Assembly (NCBI RefSeq): GCF_017874475.1
Contig: NZ_JAGGLO010000004.1
Location: forward strand, 1-64,000
Reading direction: 5' to 3'
Length of the DNA: 64,000 bases
From: Anaerococcus degeneri
GTDB lineage: Bacteria; Bacillota; Clostridia; Tissierellales; Peptoniphilaceae
A program made the translations under genes and the position numbers. Positions 1 to 8,108 of the stretch are shown piece after piece. The notes below the pieces were generated by a model. It was not told the origin of the DNA. It worked only from the letters and a program-made list of their open reading frames with translations, and did not search any database. Within the stretch, counting starts at the first letter, position 1, and each line of letters opens with the position of its first letter.

Positions 1-31
1 GGGTAAATGATTAAATATGTCTTCTTTTTTT

Positions 32-190
32 ACTAAAAAATCGTGCTGACAGAAGTTTCATTTACTTCTACCAACACGATTTATTATAGAACCTTTTTTC
101 AGGATTAAGGTTGATACACAAAATTGTTTACAGATCCGGGTCACCTTATTTAATTTGGTAGCTCTTTTTAATTGTATCATATTATAATTC
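32..190 (-). ncRNA. candidate small RNA or long 3' UTR downstream of kdpD
   Basis: Read on the minus strand, this stretch begins near a -10-like AT-rich box (TATAAT/TATGAT around 172-183). It contains a short hairpin with arms AACCTT and AAGGTT (about 91-113) and ends in a long terminator hairpin. No open reading frame of note is present. It could be an independently transcribed small RNA or simply the structured 3' UTR of the kdpED transcript. I do not recognise it as a known RNA family, and the promoter is weak evidence. Confidence 0.3.
33..82 (-). terminator. intrinsic terminator after the kdp regulatory genes
   Basis: Arms AAATCGTG (38-45) and CACGATTT (75-82) pair. Inner arms AGAAGT (51-56) and ACTTCT (64-69) are separated from them by a small internal loop. 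On the minus strand the hairpin is followed directly by a run of six T. It is the first terminator-like structure downstream of kdpD. Confidence 0.7.
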
Positions 191-228
191 TTTTATATTT
201 GTACAAAGTATAAAACATAGTTTATCGT

Positions 229-2154
229 TTATTGGCTAGCTTTCAAATCCATAGTAAATACAGATCCACTTGGTATATTATCCGTTACACTTATTTCGCC
301 ACCATGGGCCTTAACTATAATCCTACAAAGATATAAGCCTAGACCTATACTCCTCTTGCTATCGATGATTTTGTTATTAGCCGAATAGAATTTTTGGAAT
401 ATTCTTTTCTTATCGGTATCTTCAATTCCTTTTCCATTATCTGCCACTTGGATTATGACTTTGTTTGCATCTTGGTAGGCTCTTATATTGATACTTGACC
501 CTTCAAAAGTATATTTTATAGCATTATCTACAAGGTTTATGATGACTTGTATTATTAACCTCACATCCATATCAGCCATTAGGTAGTCATCATCTATATC
601 AACAGTTATATTGTGATTTTTTTTATCTCTGCTTACATGCTTTAGGGCCTCTTCTATGACTTCTTCAACCATTTGTGGCTCTATTTTTAGTTTGCTTTTA
701 CCTTCTTCAACTCTAGTTACTGAAAGTAAATTTTCTATAAGATTCAGTAGCCACTGTGAATCATCATAAATATCTCTATATAGCCCTAATTTCATTGTTT
801 CTGTTAAGTTTTCCGAATTATTAAGTAGTATATGAGAATTTCCATAAATAGTTGTTAGGGGCGTTCTTAAGTCATGGGAGATTGATCTTAAAAGATTTGT
901 TTTCAATTGCTCATCTTTTATTCTCAAATTAGCTTCGTTTTTATCTTTTAAAATTTTTTCTTTCTCTAAAGCCAAAGACATATCTCCAAGGATTGCTAGT
1001 AAAATTTTATTTTCTACGGAATCTAGCCTATCTTTACCCAAATGTATACCTATAACCCCATACACACTTGTATTAAATCTGATTGCATAATATAAGTACT
1101 TGGCATCTGGCAAATATTCTGTGCCAGCACCTGCACTTTTGTTTTTGGCAAATACCCACTTTACTATTTCTAATTCTTTGAGAAATTCTTTATCAGCATC
1201 CCTAAAATCATCCTTGAAAATTAGTGGATCCTGAATTTCCCCATCTACTATATCGTAATAAACTATATTTCTATTTAGTAGGTTTGATAATTGATTACAG
1301 CCTGTTTCTATGATTTCGTGTTTGGATATTTTAGTCTGTAAAAGTTGATTTGTTTCTAACAAAAGCTTTGTTATATATGTCATATTTGATGAGTTCTTTG
1401 CATTTTTTCTTATCTGGCTTGCTAGCTTACTTGTCAAAAATGATACTATTAATAAGACTAAAAAAGTAATAATATATTCAGGATTAGATACTGATAAACT
1501 TAAAGTTGGCTTAGTAAAACAATAATTAAAGGCTAATACGCATATTACAGATGAAATAAAACTCACTAATTCATCATAAGTTACAAGGGCAATAAAAAAT
1601 ACACCTAGTATATAGATCATTATTATATTTGCATCACTGTAGCCAAAATCATAAAATATATAACCTATTAGAGTGCTGATTGCTAGTATTATAAAAGCAA
1701 TTAACAAATCTTTTGATATATTTTTGTTTTCTTTAAATCCATAAGTTTTGACCTTATCATTTATTGGAACAGCGTAAATATCTATTCTGTCAGATTTTTT
1801 TACCACTTGATCATATATGCTGGTATTTAAAGATAATAGCTTAAAATCATTTCGTTTTTTTCCTATTACAATTTTTTTTACTTTATATAGTTTTGCAAAG
1901 TTTACTATTTGGCTTGCTATATCGTCATCATATATAATCTCAACCATGGCCCCCATGTTTTCCGCTAGACTTAAATTGTCTTGTAGGTAGTCATTGTCCT
2001 TTTTTTCCTGAAACTTATCTCTATCAGATACATATAGAGCAATTAGTTTAGCTTTTTCATTTTGAGCTATCTCATTGGCTTCTTTTATTACCTGACTATT
2101 AGATTGGGATTCAGATATACATACTAATATCAAATCTCTATCAACTAAATCCAT
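229..2154 (-). CDS. kdpD: KdpD-type sensor histidine kinase lacking the N-terminal KdpD domain
   Basis: Membrane sensor kinase of the potassium-responsive KdpDE pair; it should autophosphorylate on His and phosphorylate KdpE. Order of domains: universal-stress-protein-like domain (about 1-135), four membrane segments (about 149-245, DUF4118), GAF-like domain (265-395), HisKA with SISHDLRTPL (His427), HATPase with N-box near 540-544, DNGKG (573-577) and GLGL (604-607). At 641 residues it is about 250 shorter than classical KdpD because it begins at the USP domain. The P-loop KdpD domain is absent here but present in the divergent gene at 8109. The start overlaps the end of kdpE by 14 bases, so translation is probably coupled. 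Kinase function is clear; the role of the missing domain is inference. Confidence 0.93.
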   Translation of the reverse strand: MDLVDRDLILVCISESQSNSQVIKEANEIAQNEKAKLIALYVSDRDKFQEKKDNDYLQDNLSLAENMGAMVEIIYDDDIASQIVNFAKLYKVKKIVIGKKRNDFKLLSLNTSIYDQVVKKSDRIDIYAVPINDKVKTYGFKENKNISKDLLIAFIILAISTLIGYIFYDFGYSDANIIMIYILGVFFIALVTYDELVSFISSVICVLAFNYCFTKPTLSLSVSNPEYIITFLVLLIVSFLTSKLASQIRKNAKNSSNMTYITKLLLETNQLLQTKISKHEIIETGCNQLSNLLNRNIVYYDIVDGEIQDPLIFKDDFRDADKEFLKELEIVKWVFAKNKSAGAGTEYLPDAKYLYYAIRFNTSVYGVIGIHLGKDRLDSVENKILLAILGDMSLALEKEKILKDKNEANLRIKDEQLKTNLLRSISHDLRTPLTTIYGNSHILLNNSENLTETMKLGLYRDIYDDSQWLLNLIENLLSVTRVEEGKSKLKIEPQMVEEVIEEALKHVSRDKKNHNITVDIDDDYLMADMDVRLIIQVIINLVDNAIKYTFEGSSINIRAYQDANKVIIQVADNGKGIEDTDKKRIFQKFYSANNKIIDSKRSIGLGLYLCRIIVKAHGGEISVTDNIPSGSVFTMDLKASQ

Positions 2155-2875
2155 TTATTTCATCTTCCCCTGATTTATTGATTCTAATCATCTTGTAGCC
2201 AACTCCAACATGAGTTTGGATATACTTATCGTCAGTTAATTTTTCTATCTTTTTTCTAAGAGAGGTCATATACACTCTCAAAGAAGAGAGATCAGATGCT
2301 AGGTAATTGACCCAAATGTTTTTTAGGATGTACTGATGTGTGAGAACCTTGCCAACATTTTCTGCTAATAAACATAATAAACTATATTCTATTGGCATTA
2401 AATGTATTTCTTCACCTTTAATAAATACGCTTCTCGAAGGATAATCTATTCTTATATCTCCATTTTCAAATGAAATTTTGTCTTCAACACTATTATTTTC
2501 AACATAGTTTATTCTTCTTAAGGTTGACCTAACTCTTGCAAGAAGTTCATCAACATTAAATGGCTTGGTCAAAAAATCATCTGCCCCTGCGTCCAAGGCT
2601 TCTATTTTATCTTCATCATTGGTCCTAGCGCTAATTACTATAACTGGAGTAGTCGAAAAATCTCTGAATTTTTTTATTATTTCTATTCCATCAATGTCAG
2701 GCAATCCCAAGTCAATAAAAACTATGTCATATTTATTTGAAGTCATTAGCTGTAGAGCATTTTTACCATCAATCGCTAGGTCATATTCATAATCATTTAT
2801 CTGCAATGTTGTTGATATCAAGTTTCTCACAGCTCTGTCATCTTCTACAATTAATATTTTTATATTTTCATTCAT
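2141..2875 (-). CDS. kdpE: KdpE response regulator (OmpR/PhoB family)
   Basis: DNA-binding response regulator expected to activate the kdp operon when phosphorylated by KdpD. The receiver domain spans about residues 5-118: acidic pair E11/D12-D13, phospho-acceptor D55 in VFIDLGLPD, S82 and K104 (FLTKPF). A winged-helix Trans_reg_C domain follows (about 135-233) with the typical YKMI ending. The 244-residue length is normal. It sits 85 bases after kdpC, behind a small hairpin, and overlaps kdpD. Its likely target is the phased TTAAAAT array at 7988-8037 (inference). Confidence 0.95.
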   Translation of the reverse strand: MNENIKILIVEDDRAVRNLISTTLQINDYEYDLAIDGKNALQLMTSNKYDIVFIDLGLPDIDGIEIIKKFRDFSTTPVIVISARTNDEDKIEALDAGADDFLTKPFNVDELLARVRSTLRRINYVENNSVEDKISFENGDIRIDYPSRSVFIKGEEIHLMPIEYSLLCLLAENVGKVLTHQYILKNIWVNYLASDLSSLRVYMTSLRKKIEKLTDDKYIQTHVGVGYKMIRINKSGEDEINGFS

Positions 2876-2921
2876 ATATACTTACCTTCTTTATAGCAAA
2901 ATATTGGTCAAATCATTCTAA

Positions 2922-2946
2922 GCCTCAAGTTATGATTACCTGAGGC
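2922..2946 (-). terminator. hairpin between kdpC and kdpE
   Basis: Arms GCCTCA (2922-2927) and TGAGGC (2941-2946), with extra pairing inside, form a compact hairpin in the only sizeable gap of the operon. No clear T-run follows on the minus strand. It may be a weak terminator or processing site that lowers regulator expression relative to the pump genes. Confidence 0.4.
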
Positions 2947-2960
2947 CTTATATTACAATA

Positions 2961-3566
2961 TTATTTTTTCATTTCACTTACTAAGTCTATGTTTAGTTTC
3001 AATACATTTACAGTTTGTTCACCAAAGATTCCCAAAGCTTTTTCACTAGTATTTTGTTTTATCAGTTGTTCTAAGTTTTCTTTGGAGAGATTTGTATTTT
3101 TTGCTACTCTATCAACTTGTAATTGAGCTGCTTTGACAGAAATGTGTGGATCAAGACCTGAGCCTGATTGGCTTATGATGTCTTCAGGGATATCTTCTTT
3201 TGATACCGCAGGATTTTCTTTAATAAACTTATCTATATCTTCGTTAATTCTTTTCTTTAAGTTAGGGTTACTTACTGCTAAGTTTTTACTACCAGAAGCT
3301 AATCCATCATACTTGTCTCCATCTTCATAGACATTGTAGTTAACAGCTGATGGTCTCGAATGAAATAATTTTGGATCAGTAAAATCTTGACCTATTAATT
3401 CTGAGCCAACTACTTCATCTCCCATCTTTATTAAACTTCCATTAGCTTGTTTTGGAAAGATAATTTGTGCAAGTACCGTCATTAAAAGTGGATATATAAT
3501 ACCACAGACTATAAATGCAAATATTGTAACAAAAAAAACTTGTTTATATTTTTTAATAGTTCTCAT
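2961..3566 (-). CDS. kdpC: KdpC, K+-transporting ATPase subunit C
   Basis: Small single-pass subunit of the KdpFABC potassium pump, associated with KdpA/KdpB and thought to help nucleotide binding or complex assembly. One N-terminal membrane segment (about 13-35) is followed by the KdpC extracytoplasmic domain. Recognisable family motifs are FHSRPSA, SGSGLDPHIS and QVDRVA. At 201 residues it is near the usual length. A good AAGGAG site precedes the ATG. The gene follows kdpB by 9 bases and ends the structural part of the operon. Confidence 0.95.
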   Translation of the reverse strand: MRTIKKYKQVFFVTIFAFIVCGIIYPLLMTVLAQIIFPKQANGSLIKMGDEVVGSELIGQDFTDPKLFHSRPSAVNYNVYEDGDKYDGLASGSKNLAVSNPNLKKRINEDIDKFIKENPAVSKEDIPEDIISQSGSGLDPHISVKAAQLQVDRVAKNTNLSKENLEQLIKQNTSEKALGIFGEQTVNVLKLNIDLVSEMKK

Positions 3567-3575
3567 TATAACTCC

Positions 3576-5630
3576 TTAAATTCCTAACATTCCAAGTAAA
3601 GGAAATACTAATATATCTATTAGTTTTATACCAATAAAAGGACAAATTACACCACCAAGTCCGTAAATCAACATATTCTTTCCTAACATTTTTGAAGCTG
3701 ACATCGGTTCATATTTAACACCTTTCATTGCCAAAGGAATTAGACAAGGAATAATAATTGCATTAAATATTAGTGCTGAAATAATAGCACTTGATGGACT
3801 ATTCAATCCCATAATGTTCAATACTTTCATTTGAGGTATAGCAAGAGTAAATATAGCTGGTATTATAGCAAAATATTTGGCAATATCATTAGCAATAGAA
3901 AATGTTGTCAAAGAACCTCTTGTTATAAGTAGCTGTTTACCAATCTCTATAACTTCCAATATTTTGGTTGGATCTGAATCCAAATCAACCATGTTTGCTG
4001 CTTCTTTTGCTGAACTTGTACCACTGTTCATAGCAATACCAACATCAGCTTGAGCCAAGGCTGGAGCATCGTTGGTTCCATCTCCTGTCATGGCTACAAT
4101 TTTACCTAGGGTTTGTTCTTTCTTTATGGCTTCTATCTTATCCTCAGGTTTACATTCTGCTATATAGCCGTCAACACCAGCTTCTGCTGCAATTGTAGCT
4201 GCAGTAAGAGGGTTATCTCCAGTACACATTATGGTCTTTATCCCTATTTTTCTAAGTCTTTCAAACCTTTGTCTAAGTCCTGGCTTAACCGTATCTTTCA
4301 AATAGATAATTCCATAAATTACATTATCTACACAAACGACTAGTGGAGTACCCCCTAATTTTGAAATACTTTCTACTTTTGCTTGTAGGTCGCTTGGTAC
4401 ATCTCCACCTCTTTCAGTAATAAACTTTATTATCGCTTCCCCAGATCCCTTGCGTATCATGACACCGTTTTTTAAATCAATCCCACTCATCTTGTTTGCT
4501 GCAGTAAATTCTACAAAAGACGCATCTTCGTAATCTGCTGGATTAACTTTAGAACCCAATTTTTTTGCAAGTTCAACTGTAGATTTACCTTCAGGGGTGT
4601 CATCTTTTAGTGATGATATCATGGCATATTCTATTAAATCTGATTTGTCGATTCCATCGACATTTATAAAATCACTAGCTAACCTATTTCCAAAGGTTAT
4701 TGTTCCCGTTTTGTCTAGAATCATTGTATCAACATCACCACAAGCTTCTACGGCCTTGCCTGACATTGCTATGACATTGAATCTAGTAACCCTATCCATA
4801 CCAGCTATACCGATTGCGCTAAGTAATGCACCAATTGTAGTAGGGATTAGGCAAACCATTAAAGCTATCAATGTAGAAACTGAAATTTTTACATTAGAAT
4901 AGTTAGCTATTGGATATAGGGTTATGATAACTATCAAAAATATAATAGTTAAGGAAACCAACAAGGTATTTAGAGCAATCTCATTTGGTGTTTTTTGTCT
5001 AGAGGCTCCTTCTACAAGAGATATCATCTTATCCAAAAATGATTCACCAGGATCTGAGCTTATACGAACTTTAATCCAGTCTGATACAACAAGTGTACCT
5101 CCCGTCACTGAAGAAAAATCTCCTCCACTTTCTTTAGTTACTGGTGCGGATTCACCAGTGATTGCAGATTCATCAATACTTGCTATACCTTCAATTATTT
5201 CACCGTCATTAGGGATTATTTCGCCTACTTTTACTAAAACTACGTCTCCTTTTTTTAGGTCATTACTAGAGATTTCAATTTCTTTTCCAGCATCTAAAAT
5301 TTTTCTAGCCTTAGTATCCTTTTTTGTTTTTTTCAATGTCTCTGCTTGTGCCTTTCCCCTACCTTCAGCTACGGATTCGGCGAAATTTGCAAATAGTAAA
5401 GTTATAAACAAAATAATGGAAACAAGCATACTGTATTTACTTGCATTGTCGCTTCCATCATTTATCAAATTTGGTAAAAAAGCAAGTAATAGACAAATTA
5501 TAAATCCAATTTCTACTACAAACATTACAGGGTTTTTTATCATATACTTAGGATTTAATTTTAAGAATGCCCCTCTAATAGAAGTCTTCATTATATCTTT
5601 ACTTACAAATTTTGTTTTCTTATTAACCAT
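3576..5630 (-). CDS. kdpB: KdpB, K+-transporting P-type ATPase catalytic subunit
   Basis: Catalytic subunit of KdpFABC: it hydrolyses ATP through an aspartyl-phosphate intermediate to drive K+ uptake across the membrane. Visible are the actuator motif TGES, the phosphorylation motif DKTGT (Asp near residue 306 with the start used here), [12 protein letters not shown] and several membrane segments at both ends. An in-frame ATG at 5654 exists inside the end of kdpA. I chose ATG 5630 because AGGAGG lies four bases upstream of it, giving 684 residues, close to the family length. The gap to kdpA is 8 bases. Confidence 0.96.
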   Translation of the reverse strand: MVNKKTKFVSKDIMKTSIRGAFLKLNPKYMIKNPVMFVVEIGFIICLLLAFLPNLINDGSDNASKYSMLVSIILFITLLFANFAESVAEGRGKAQAETLKKTKKDTKARKILDAGKEIEISSNDLKKGDVVLVKVGEIIPNDGEIIEGIASIDESAITGESAPVTKESGGDFSSVTGGTLVVSDWIKVRISSDPGESFLDKMISLVEGASRQKTPNEIALNTLLVSLTIIFLIVIITLYPIANYSNVKISVSTLIALMVCLIPTTIGALLSAIGIAGMDRVTRFNVIAMSGKAVEACGDVDTMILDKTGTITFGNRLASDFINVDGIDKSDLIEYAMISSLKDDTPEGKSTVELAKKLGSKVNPADYEDASFVEFTAANKMSGIDLKNGVMIRKGSGEAIIKFITERGGDVPSDLQAKVESISKLGGTPLVVCVDNVIYGIIYLKDTVKPGLRQRFERLRKIGIKTIMCTGDNPLTAATIAAEAGVDGYIAECKPEDKIEAIKKEQTLGKIVAMTGDGTNDAPALAQADVGIAMNSGTSSAKEAANMVDLDSDPTKILEVIEIGKQLLITRGSLTTFSIANDIAKYFAIIPAIFTLAIPQMKVLNIMGLNSPSSAIISALIFNAIIIPCLIPLAMKGVKYEPMSASKMLGKNMLIYGLGGVICPFIGIKLIDILVFPLLGMLGI

Positions 5631-5638
5631 ATTTCCTC

Positions 5639-7381
5639 CTATAGTACCAACCATTCTGCTATTGGTCCTAAAGCTAGTACTGGCAAAAATGTTAGTGCTG
5701 CAAATATATAAACAATTATTACTAAAATAATTGAAAAAGTTAAGTTATTAGTTTTTAATGTTCCAGCAGTTTCATTGATATCTATTTTTTTAGAAAGATT
5801 TCCTGCTATTGCTAGCTGGATAATAATAGCTAAATATCTTCCAAAAAACATTACTAATCCACAAGTTATATTCCAAAAGATTGTATTGTCAGCCAAACCT
5901 TCAAAACCAGAGCCATTATTCGCTGCTGATGAAGAATATTCGTATAGTATTTGACTTAGTCCGTGGAATCCTGGATTAGTAATACCCTCAAGTCCAGGAT
6001 TTATACTAACTGCTAGTGCAGAAAAACCTAGAATCAAAAGTGGGTGAATGATAATTGATAAAGCTGCAAGTTTCATCTCATTACCTTCAATTTTTTTACC
6101 TAGATATTCCGGTGTCTTACCAATCATAAGACCGCATATAAATACTGCTAAGATAGCATAGATTAACATATTCATAAGTCCTACACCTGCTCCACCAAAT
6201 ACAACATTTAACATCATGTGAAGCAAAGGAACTAGGCCACCCAAAGGTGTAAGTGTATCATGCATATTGTTAACAGTTCCAGTAGTAAATGACGTTGTAA
6301 CTGTTGTAAATAATGAAGATTGGGCAATGCCAAAACGCATCTCTTTTCCTTCCATATTTCCCATATTGTGAGATATTCCAGAAAGACTTGCCCCGTTTAC
6401 ACCATTAAGCTCATTATGATAGCAAATACCCAAGCCTATTACAAATAATATGGACATGGCAATAAATATTGACTGGCCTTCTTTGCCCAGCCAAACTTTC
6501 TTAGCCATAGCTTTATCTGTGTGCTCTGGTATTTGTTTATTTTCACTTGCTGATTTTTTAATAAACTTATCATGTGCCATCTTTCCAAAAATGAAAACAC
6601 ATGATCCTGGCAATAACATCATAGAAATTAATTCTATAATATTTGAAATAATATTAGGGTTTTCAAAAGGAGTTGATGAGTTGGCTCCAAAAAATCCTCC
6701 ACCATTAGTACCCAAATGTTTAATTGCTTCCAATGCTGCGACTGGACCAGCACCAAGTTCTTGGTTTTTGCCCTCAATAGTTTTAATTAAGATATTAGAA
6801 TTAAAGTTTTGGATAACTCCTTGAGACACCAATAATAATCCAACAATAATAGATGCTGGTAATAAAAATCTTGTTATGATTTTTATAAAATCTACAAAGA
6901 AGTTTCCCATCTTCTCTCCAAGTATTCCTCTTATCATTGCTACGCAAGCTGCATATCCACTAGCTGCTGAAGTGAACATCATCATAATAATCACAAACAT
7001 TTGAGAAAAATATGACAAGCCTGATTCACCAGCATAGTGTTGCAAGTTAGTATTAGTCATAAAAGAAATAATTGTATTAAAAGCTAAAGTTTCCTCCATA
7101 GAGCCTATTTTATTTGGATTAAATATCCCTATAGATTGAATTCTAAGAACTAGATATGAAAGTAGAACCAAACACGCATTTAAAAGAATCAATGACAATG
7201 CATATTCTTTCCAGTCCATATCACTTTTTTCAATCTTTAAAATTTTAAAAATTCCTGAATCCACTTTATCAAATAAAGGATCAGCAAATGTTTTTTTATT
7301 GTTAGTCATTTTATATAAGTAATTTCCACATGGAAATATAATGACTAAGAATATTAGTAATGTTAATAATATTTGTAACAT
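5639..7381 (-). CDS. kdpA: KdpA, K+-transporting ATPase subunit A
   Basis: Channel-like potassium-binding subunit of the Kdp pump, related to the SKT superfamily. It has about ten membrane segments, and the pore-loop signature [12 protein letters not shown] (about 228-239) lies in one of the selectivity-filter repeats. The 580 residues are slightly longer than the common 555-570 because of a linker after [11 protein letters not shown]. The start has an AGGAG site. It follows the TPR gene by 25 bases and precedes kdpB by 8. Confidence 0.96.
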   Translation of the reverse strand: MLQILLTLLIFLVIIFPCGNYLYKMTNNKKTFADPLFDKVDSGIFKILKIEKSDMDWKEYALSLILLNACLVLLSYLVLRIQSIGIFNPNKIGSMEETLAFNTIISFMTNTNLQHYAGESGLSYFSQMFVIIMMMFTSAASGYAACVAMIRGILGEKMGNFFVDFIKIITRFLLPASIIVGLLLVSQGVIQNFNSNILIKTIEGKNQELGAGPVAALEAIKHLGTNGGGFFGANSSTPFENPNIISNIIELISMMLLPGSCVFIFGKMAHDKFIKKSASENKQIPEHTDKAMAKKVWLGKEGQSIFIAMSILFVIGLGICYHNELNGVNGASLSGISHNMGNMEGKEMRFGIAQSSLFTTVTTSFTTGTVNNMHDTLTPLGGLVPLLHMMLNVVFGGAGVGLMNMLIYAILAVFICGLMIGKTPEYLGKKIEGNEMKLAALSIIIHPLLILGFSALAVSINPGLEGITNPGFHGLSQILYEYSSSAANNGSGFEGLADNTIFWNITCGLVMFFGRYLAIIIQLAIAGNLSKKIDINETAGTLKTNNLTFSIILVIIVYIFAALTFLPVLALGPIAEWLVL

Positions 7382-7406
7382 AATCTCTCCTACTTACACA
7401 ATTTTC

Positions 7407-7724
7407 TTACGAAAATATATATTTTTTATTTGTGCCATATATTGCTAAATTTCCCAAATTTTTACTAGCAGGTTCATAGCAAGGGTCTAATGCCCAAGCA
7501 GCCCTGAAGTGTTTCATAGCCAATTCATGGTTTCCTCTTATTTCCATCAAAATACCTAACAAATTGTGAGGGACTGGACTATGTGGATATTCTTTCATTT
7601 TATCTTTTACCAATTCTAAACATTCGTTAAGATTTCCCAAATCAATTTTTAATTTTATTAAGGAACAAAAATCATTCAAACAATTATTAAAATCACATTT
7701 AGTTAAATTCATAATTTCCTTCAT
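7407..7724 (-). CDS. small TPR-repeat protein inside the kdp operon
   Basis: A 105-residue soluble protein with no signal peptide or membrane segment. The middle part (about 33-90) shows tetratricopeptide-type helices: NECLELVKDKMKEYP, then PVPHNLLGILMEIRGN and AMKHFRAAWALDPCYEPA. The C terminus is short. TPRs usually mediate protein contacts; the partner here is unknown, but its place between kdpF and kdpA suggests a role in pump assembly or regulation (inference). ATG 7724 has GGGAG upstream; ATG 7712, preceded by AAGGA, is also possible. Confidence 0.8.
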   Translation of the reverse strand: MKEIMNLTKCDFNNCLNDFCSLIKLKIDLGNLNECLELVKDKMKEYPHSPVPHNLLGILMEIRGNHELAMKHFRAAWALDPCYEPASKNLGNLAIYGTNKKYIFS

Positions 7725-7745
7725 ACTTATCTCCCAAAACTATAT

Positions 7746-7823
7746 TTAAAATTTCTCAGGGTTAATCAGTGCATAAAACAAATAGCATAAAACCCCTAAA
7801 ATAACAATTAATAATAGTAACAT
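7746..7823 (-). CDS. kdpF: KdpF, small stabilising subunit of the K+ pump
   Basis: A 25-codon gene, short enough to be missed by most gene finders. The peptide is one hydrophobic helix ending in YALINPEKF, which matches the characteristic C terminus of KdpF (YALINAEAF in E. coli, from memory). GGAGG lies seven bases before the ATG. KdpF is a lipid-like single-helix subunit that stabilises KdpABC. Its position just upstream of the TPR gene and kdpA agrees with the normal FABC order. Confidence 0.88.
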   Translation of the reverse strand: MLLLLIVILGVLCYLFYALINPEKF

Positions 7824-7840
7824 ATAAACCTCCACAATAA

Positions 7841-7936
7841 TTAATTACTTGTAATTTTTTTATCTATCCAATTGACAAATAATTTTAATATTAAAAATGA
7901 AATGATAATTATAGCTATCATAATAAGGTCTAACAT
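7841..7936 (-). CDS. 31-residue membrane peptide leading the kdp operon
   Basis: First open frame of the operon, with AGGAG in a good position before the ATG. It encodes one hydrophobic helix (MLDLIMIAIIII start, then SFLILKLF) followed by a short charged tail, WIDKKITSN. I recall that clostridial kdp operons can carry extra small hydrophobic ORFs ahead of kdpA, and this fits that pattern, but I assign no function. It could be a leader peptide or a pump accessory subunit. Confidence 0.65.
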   Translation of the reverse strand: MLDLIMIAIIIISFLILKLFVNWIDKKITSN

Positions 7937-7969
7937 TAATCACTCCTCCTATTCTCTAACTATATGTGT

Positions 7970-7998
7970 AATATACCAACTTTTACCTTAAAATAGTT
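7970..7998 (-). promoter_or_regulatory. probable kdp operon promoter with weak -35
   Basis: On the minus strand TATATT (7970-7975) is a good -10 box about 35 bases before the first gene. No consensus -35 is found at the expected place (7993-7998). That position instead overlaps the first TTAAAAT motif. This is what an activator-dependent promoter would look like. Confidence 0.5.
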
Positions 7999-8037
7999 TT
8001 AAAATATACACCATAGACATTAAAATTGTATTAAAAT
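7988..8037. promoter_or_regulatory. phased TTAAAAT array, candidate KdpE binding sites
   Basis: TTAAAAT occurs on the plus strand at 7988, 7999, 8020 and 8031. The spacings are 11, 21 and 11 bases, that is, on the same face of the helix. OmpR-family regulators bind direct half-sites about 10-11 bases apart, so two KdpE dimers would fit. The array lies between the divergent kdp operon and the KdpD-like gene and could control both. The motif is seen; the binding protein is inferred. Confidence 0.55.
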
Positions 8038-8046
8038 TCACTGATT

Positions 8047-8076
8047 TTGCCTTTTTTTTAATATATATAGTAAAAT
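8047..8076 (+). promoter_or_regulatory. candidate promoter for the divergent KdpD-like gene
   Basis: TTGCCT (8047-8052) and TAAAAT (8071-8076) are separated by 18 bases, and the gene starts at 8109 after an AAGAAGGA ribosome site. The region is very AT-rich, so other -10 choices exist. Confidence 0.4.
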
Positions 8077-8108
8077 AAAATCAGAAATAAATAAAGAAGG
8101 ATAATTTT

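Noticed and set aside
4924-5730. 268-codon plus-strand open frame opposite kdpB
   Set aside because: Antisense shadow of a highly conserved P-type ATPase gene; hydrophobic low-complexity product, no ribosome site.
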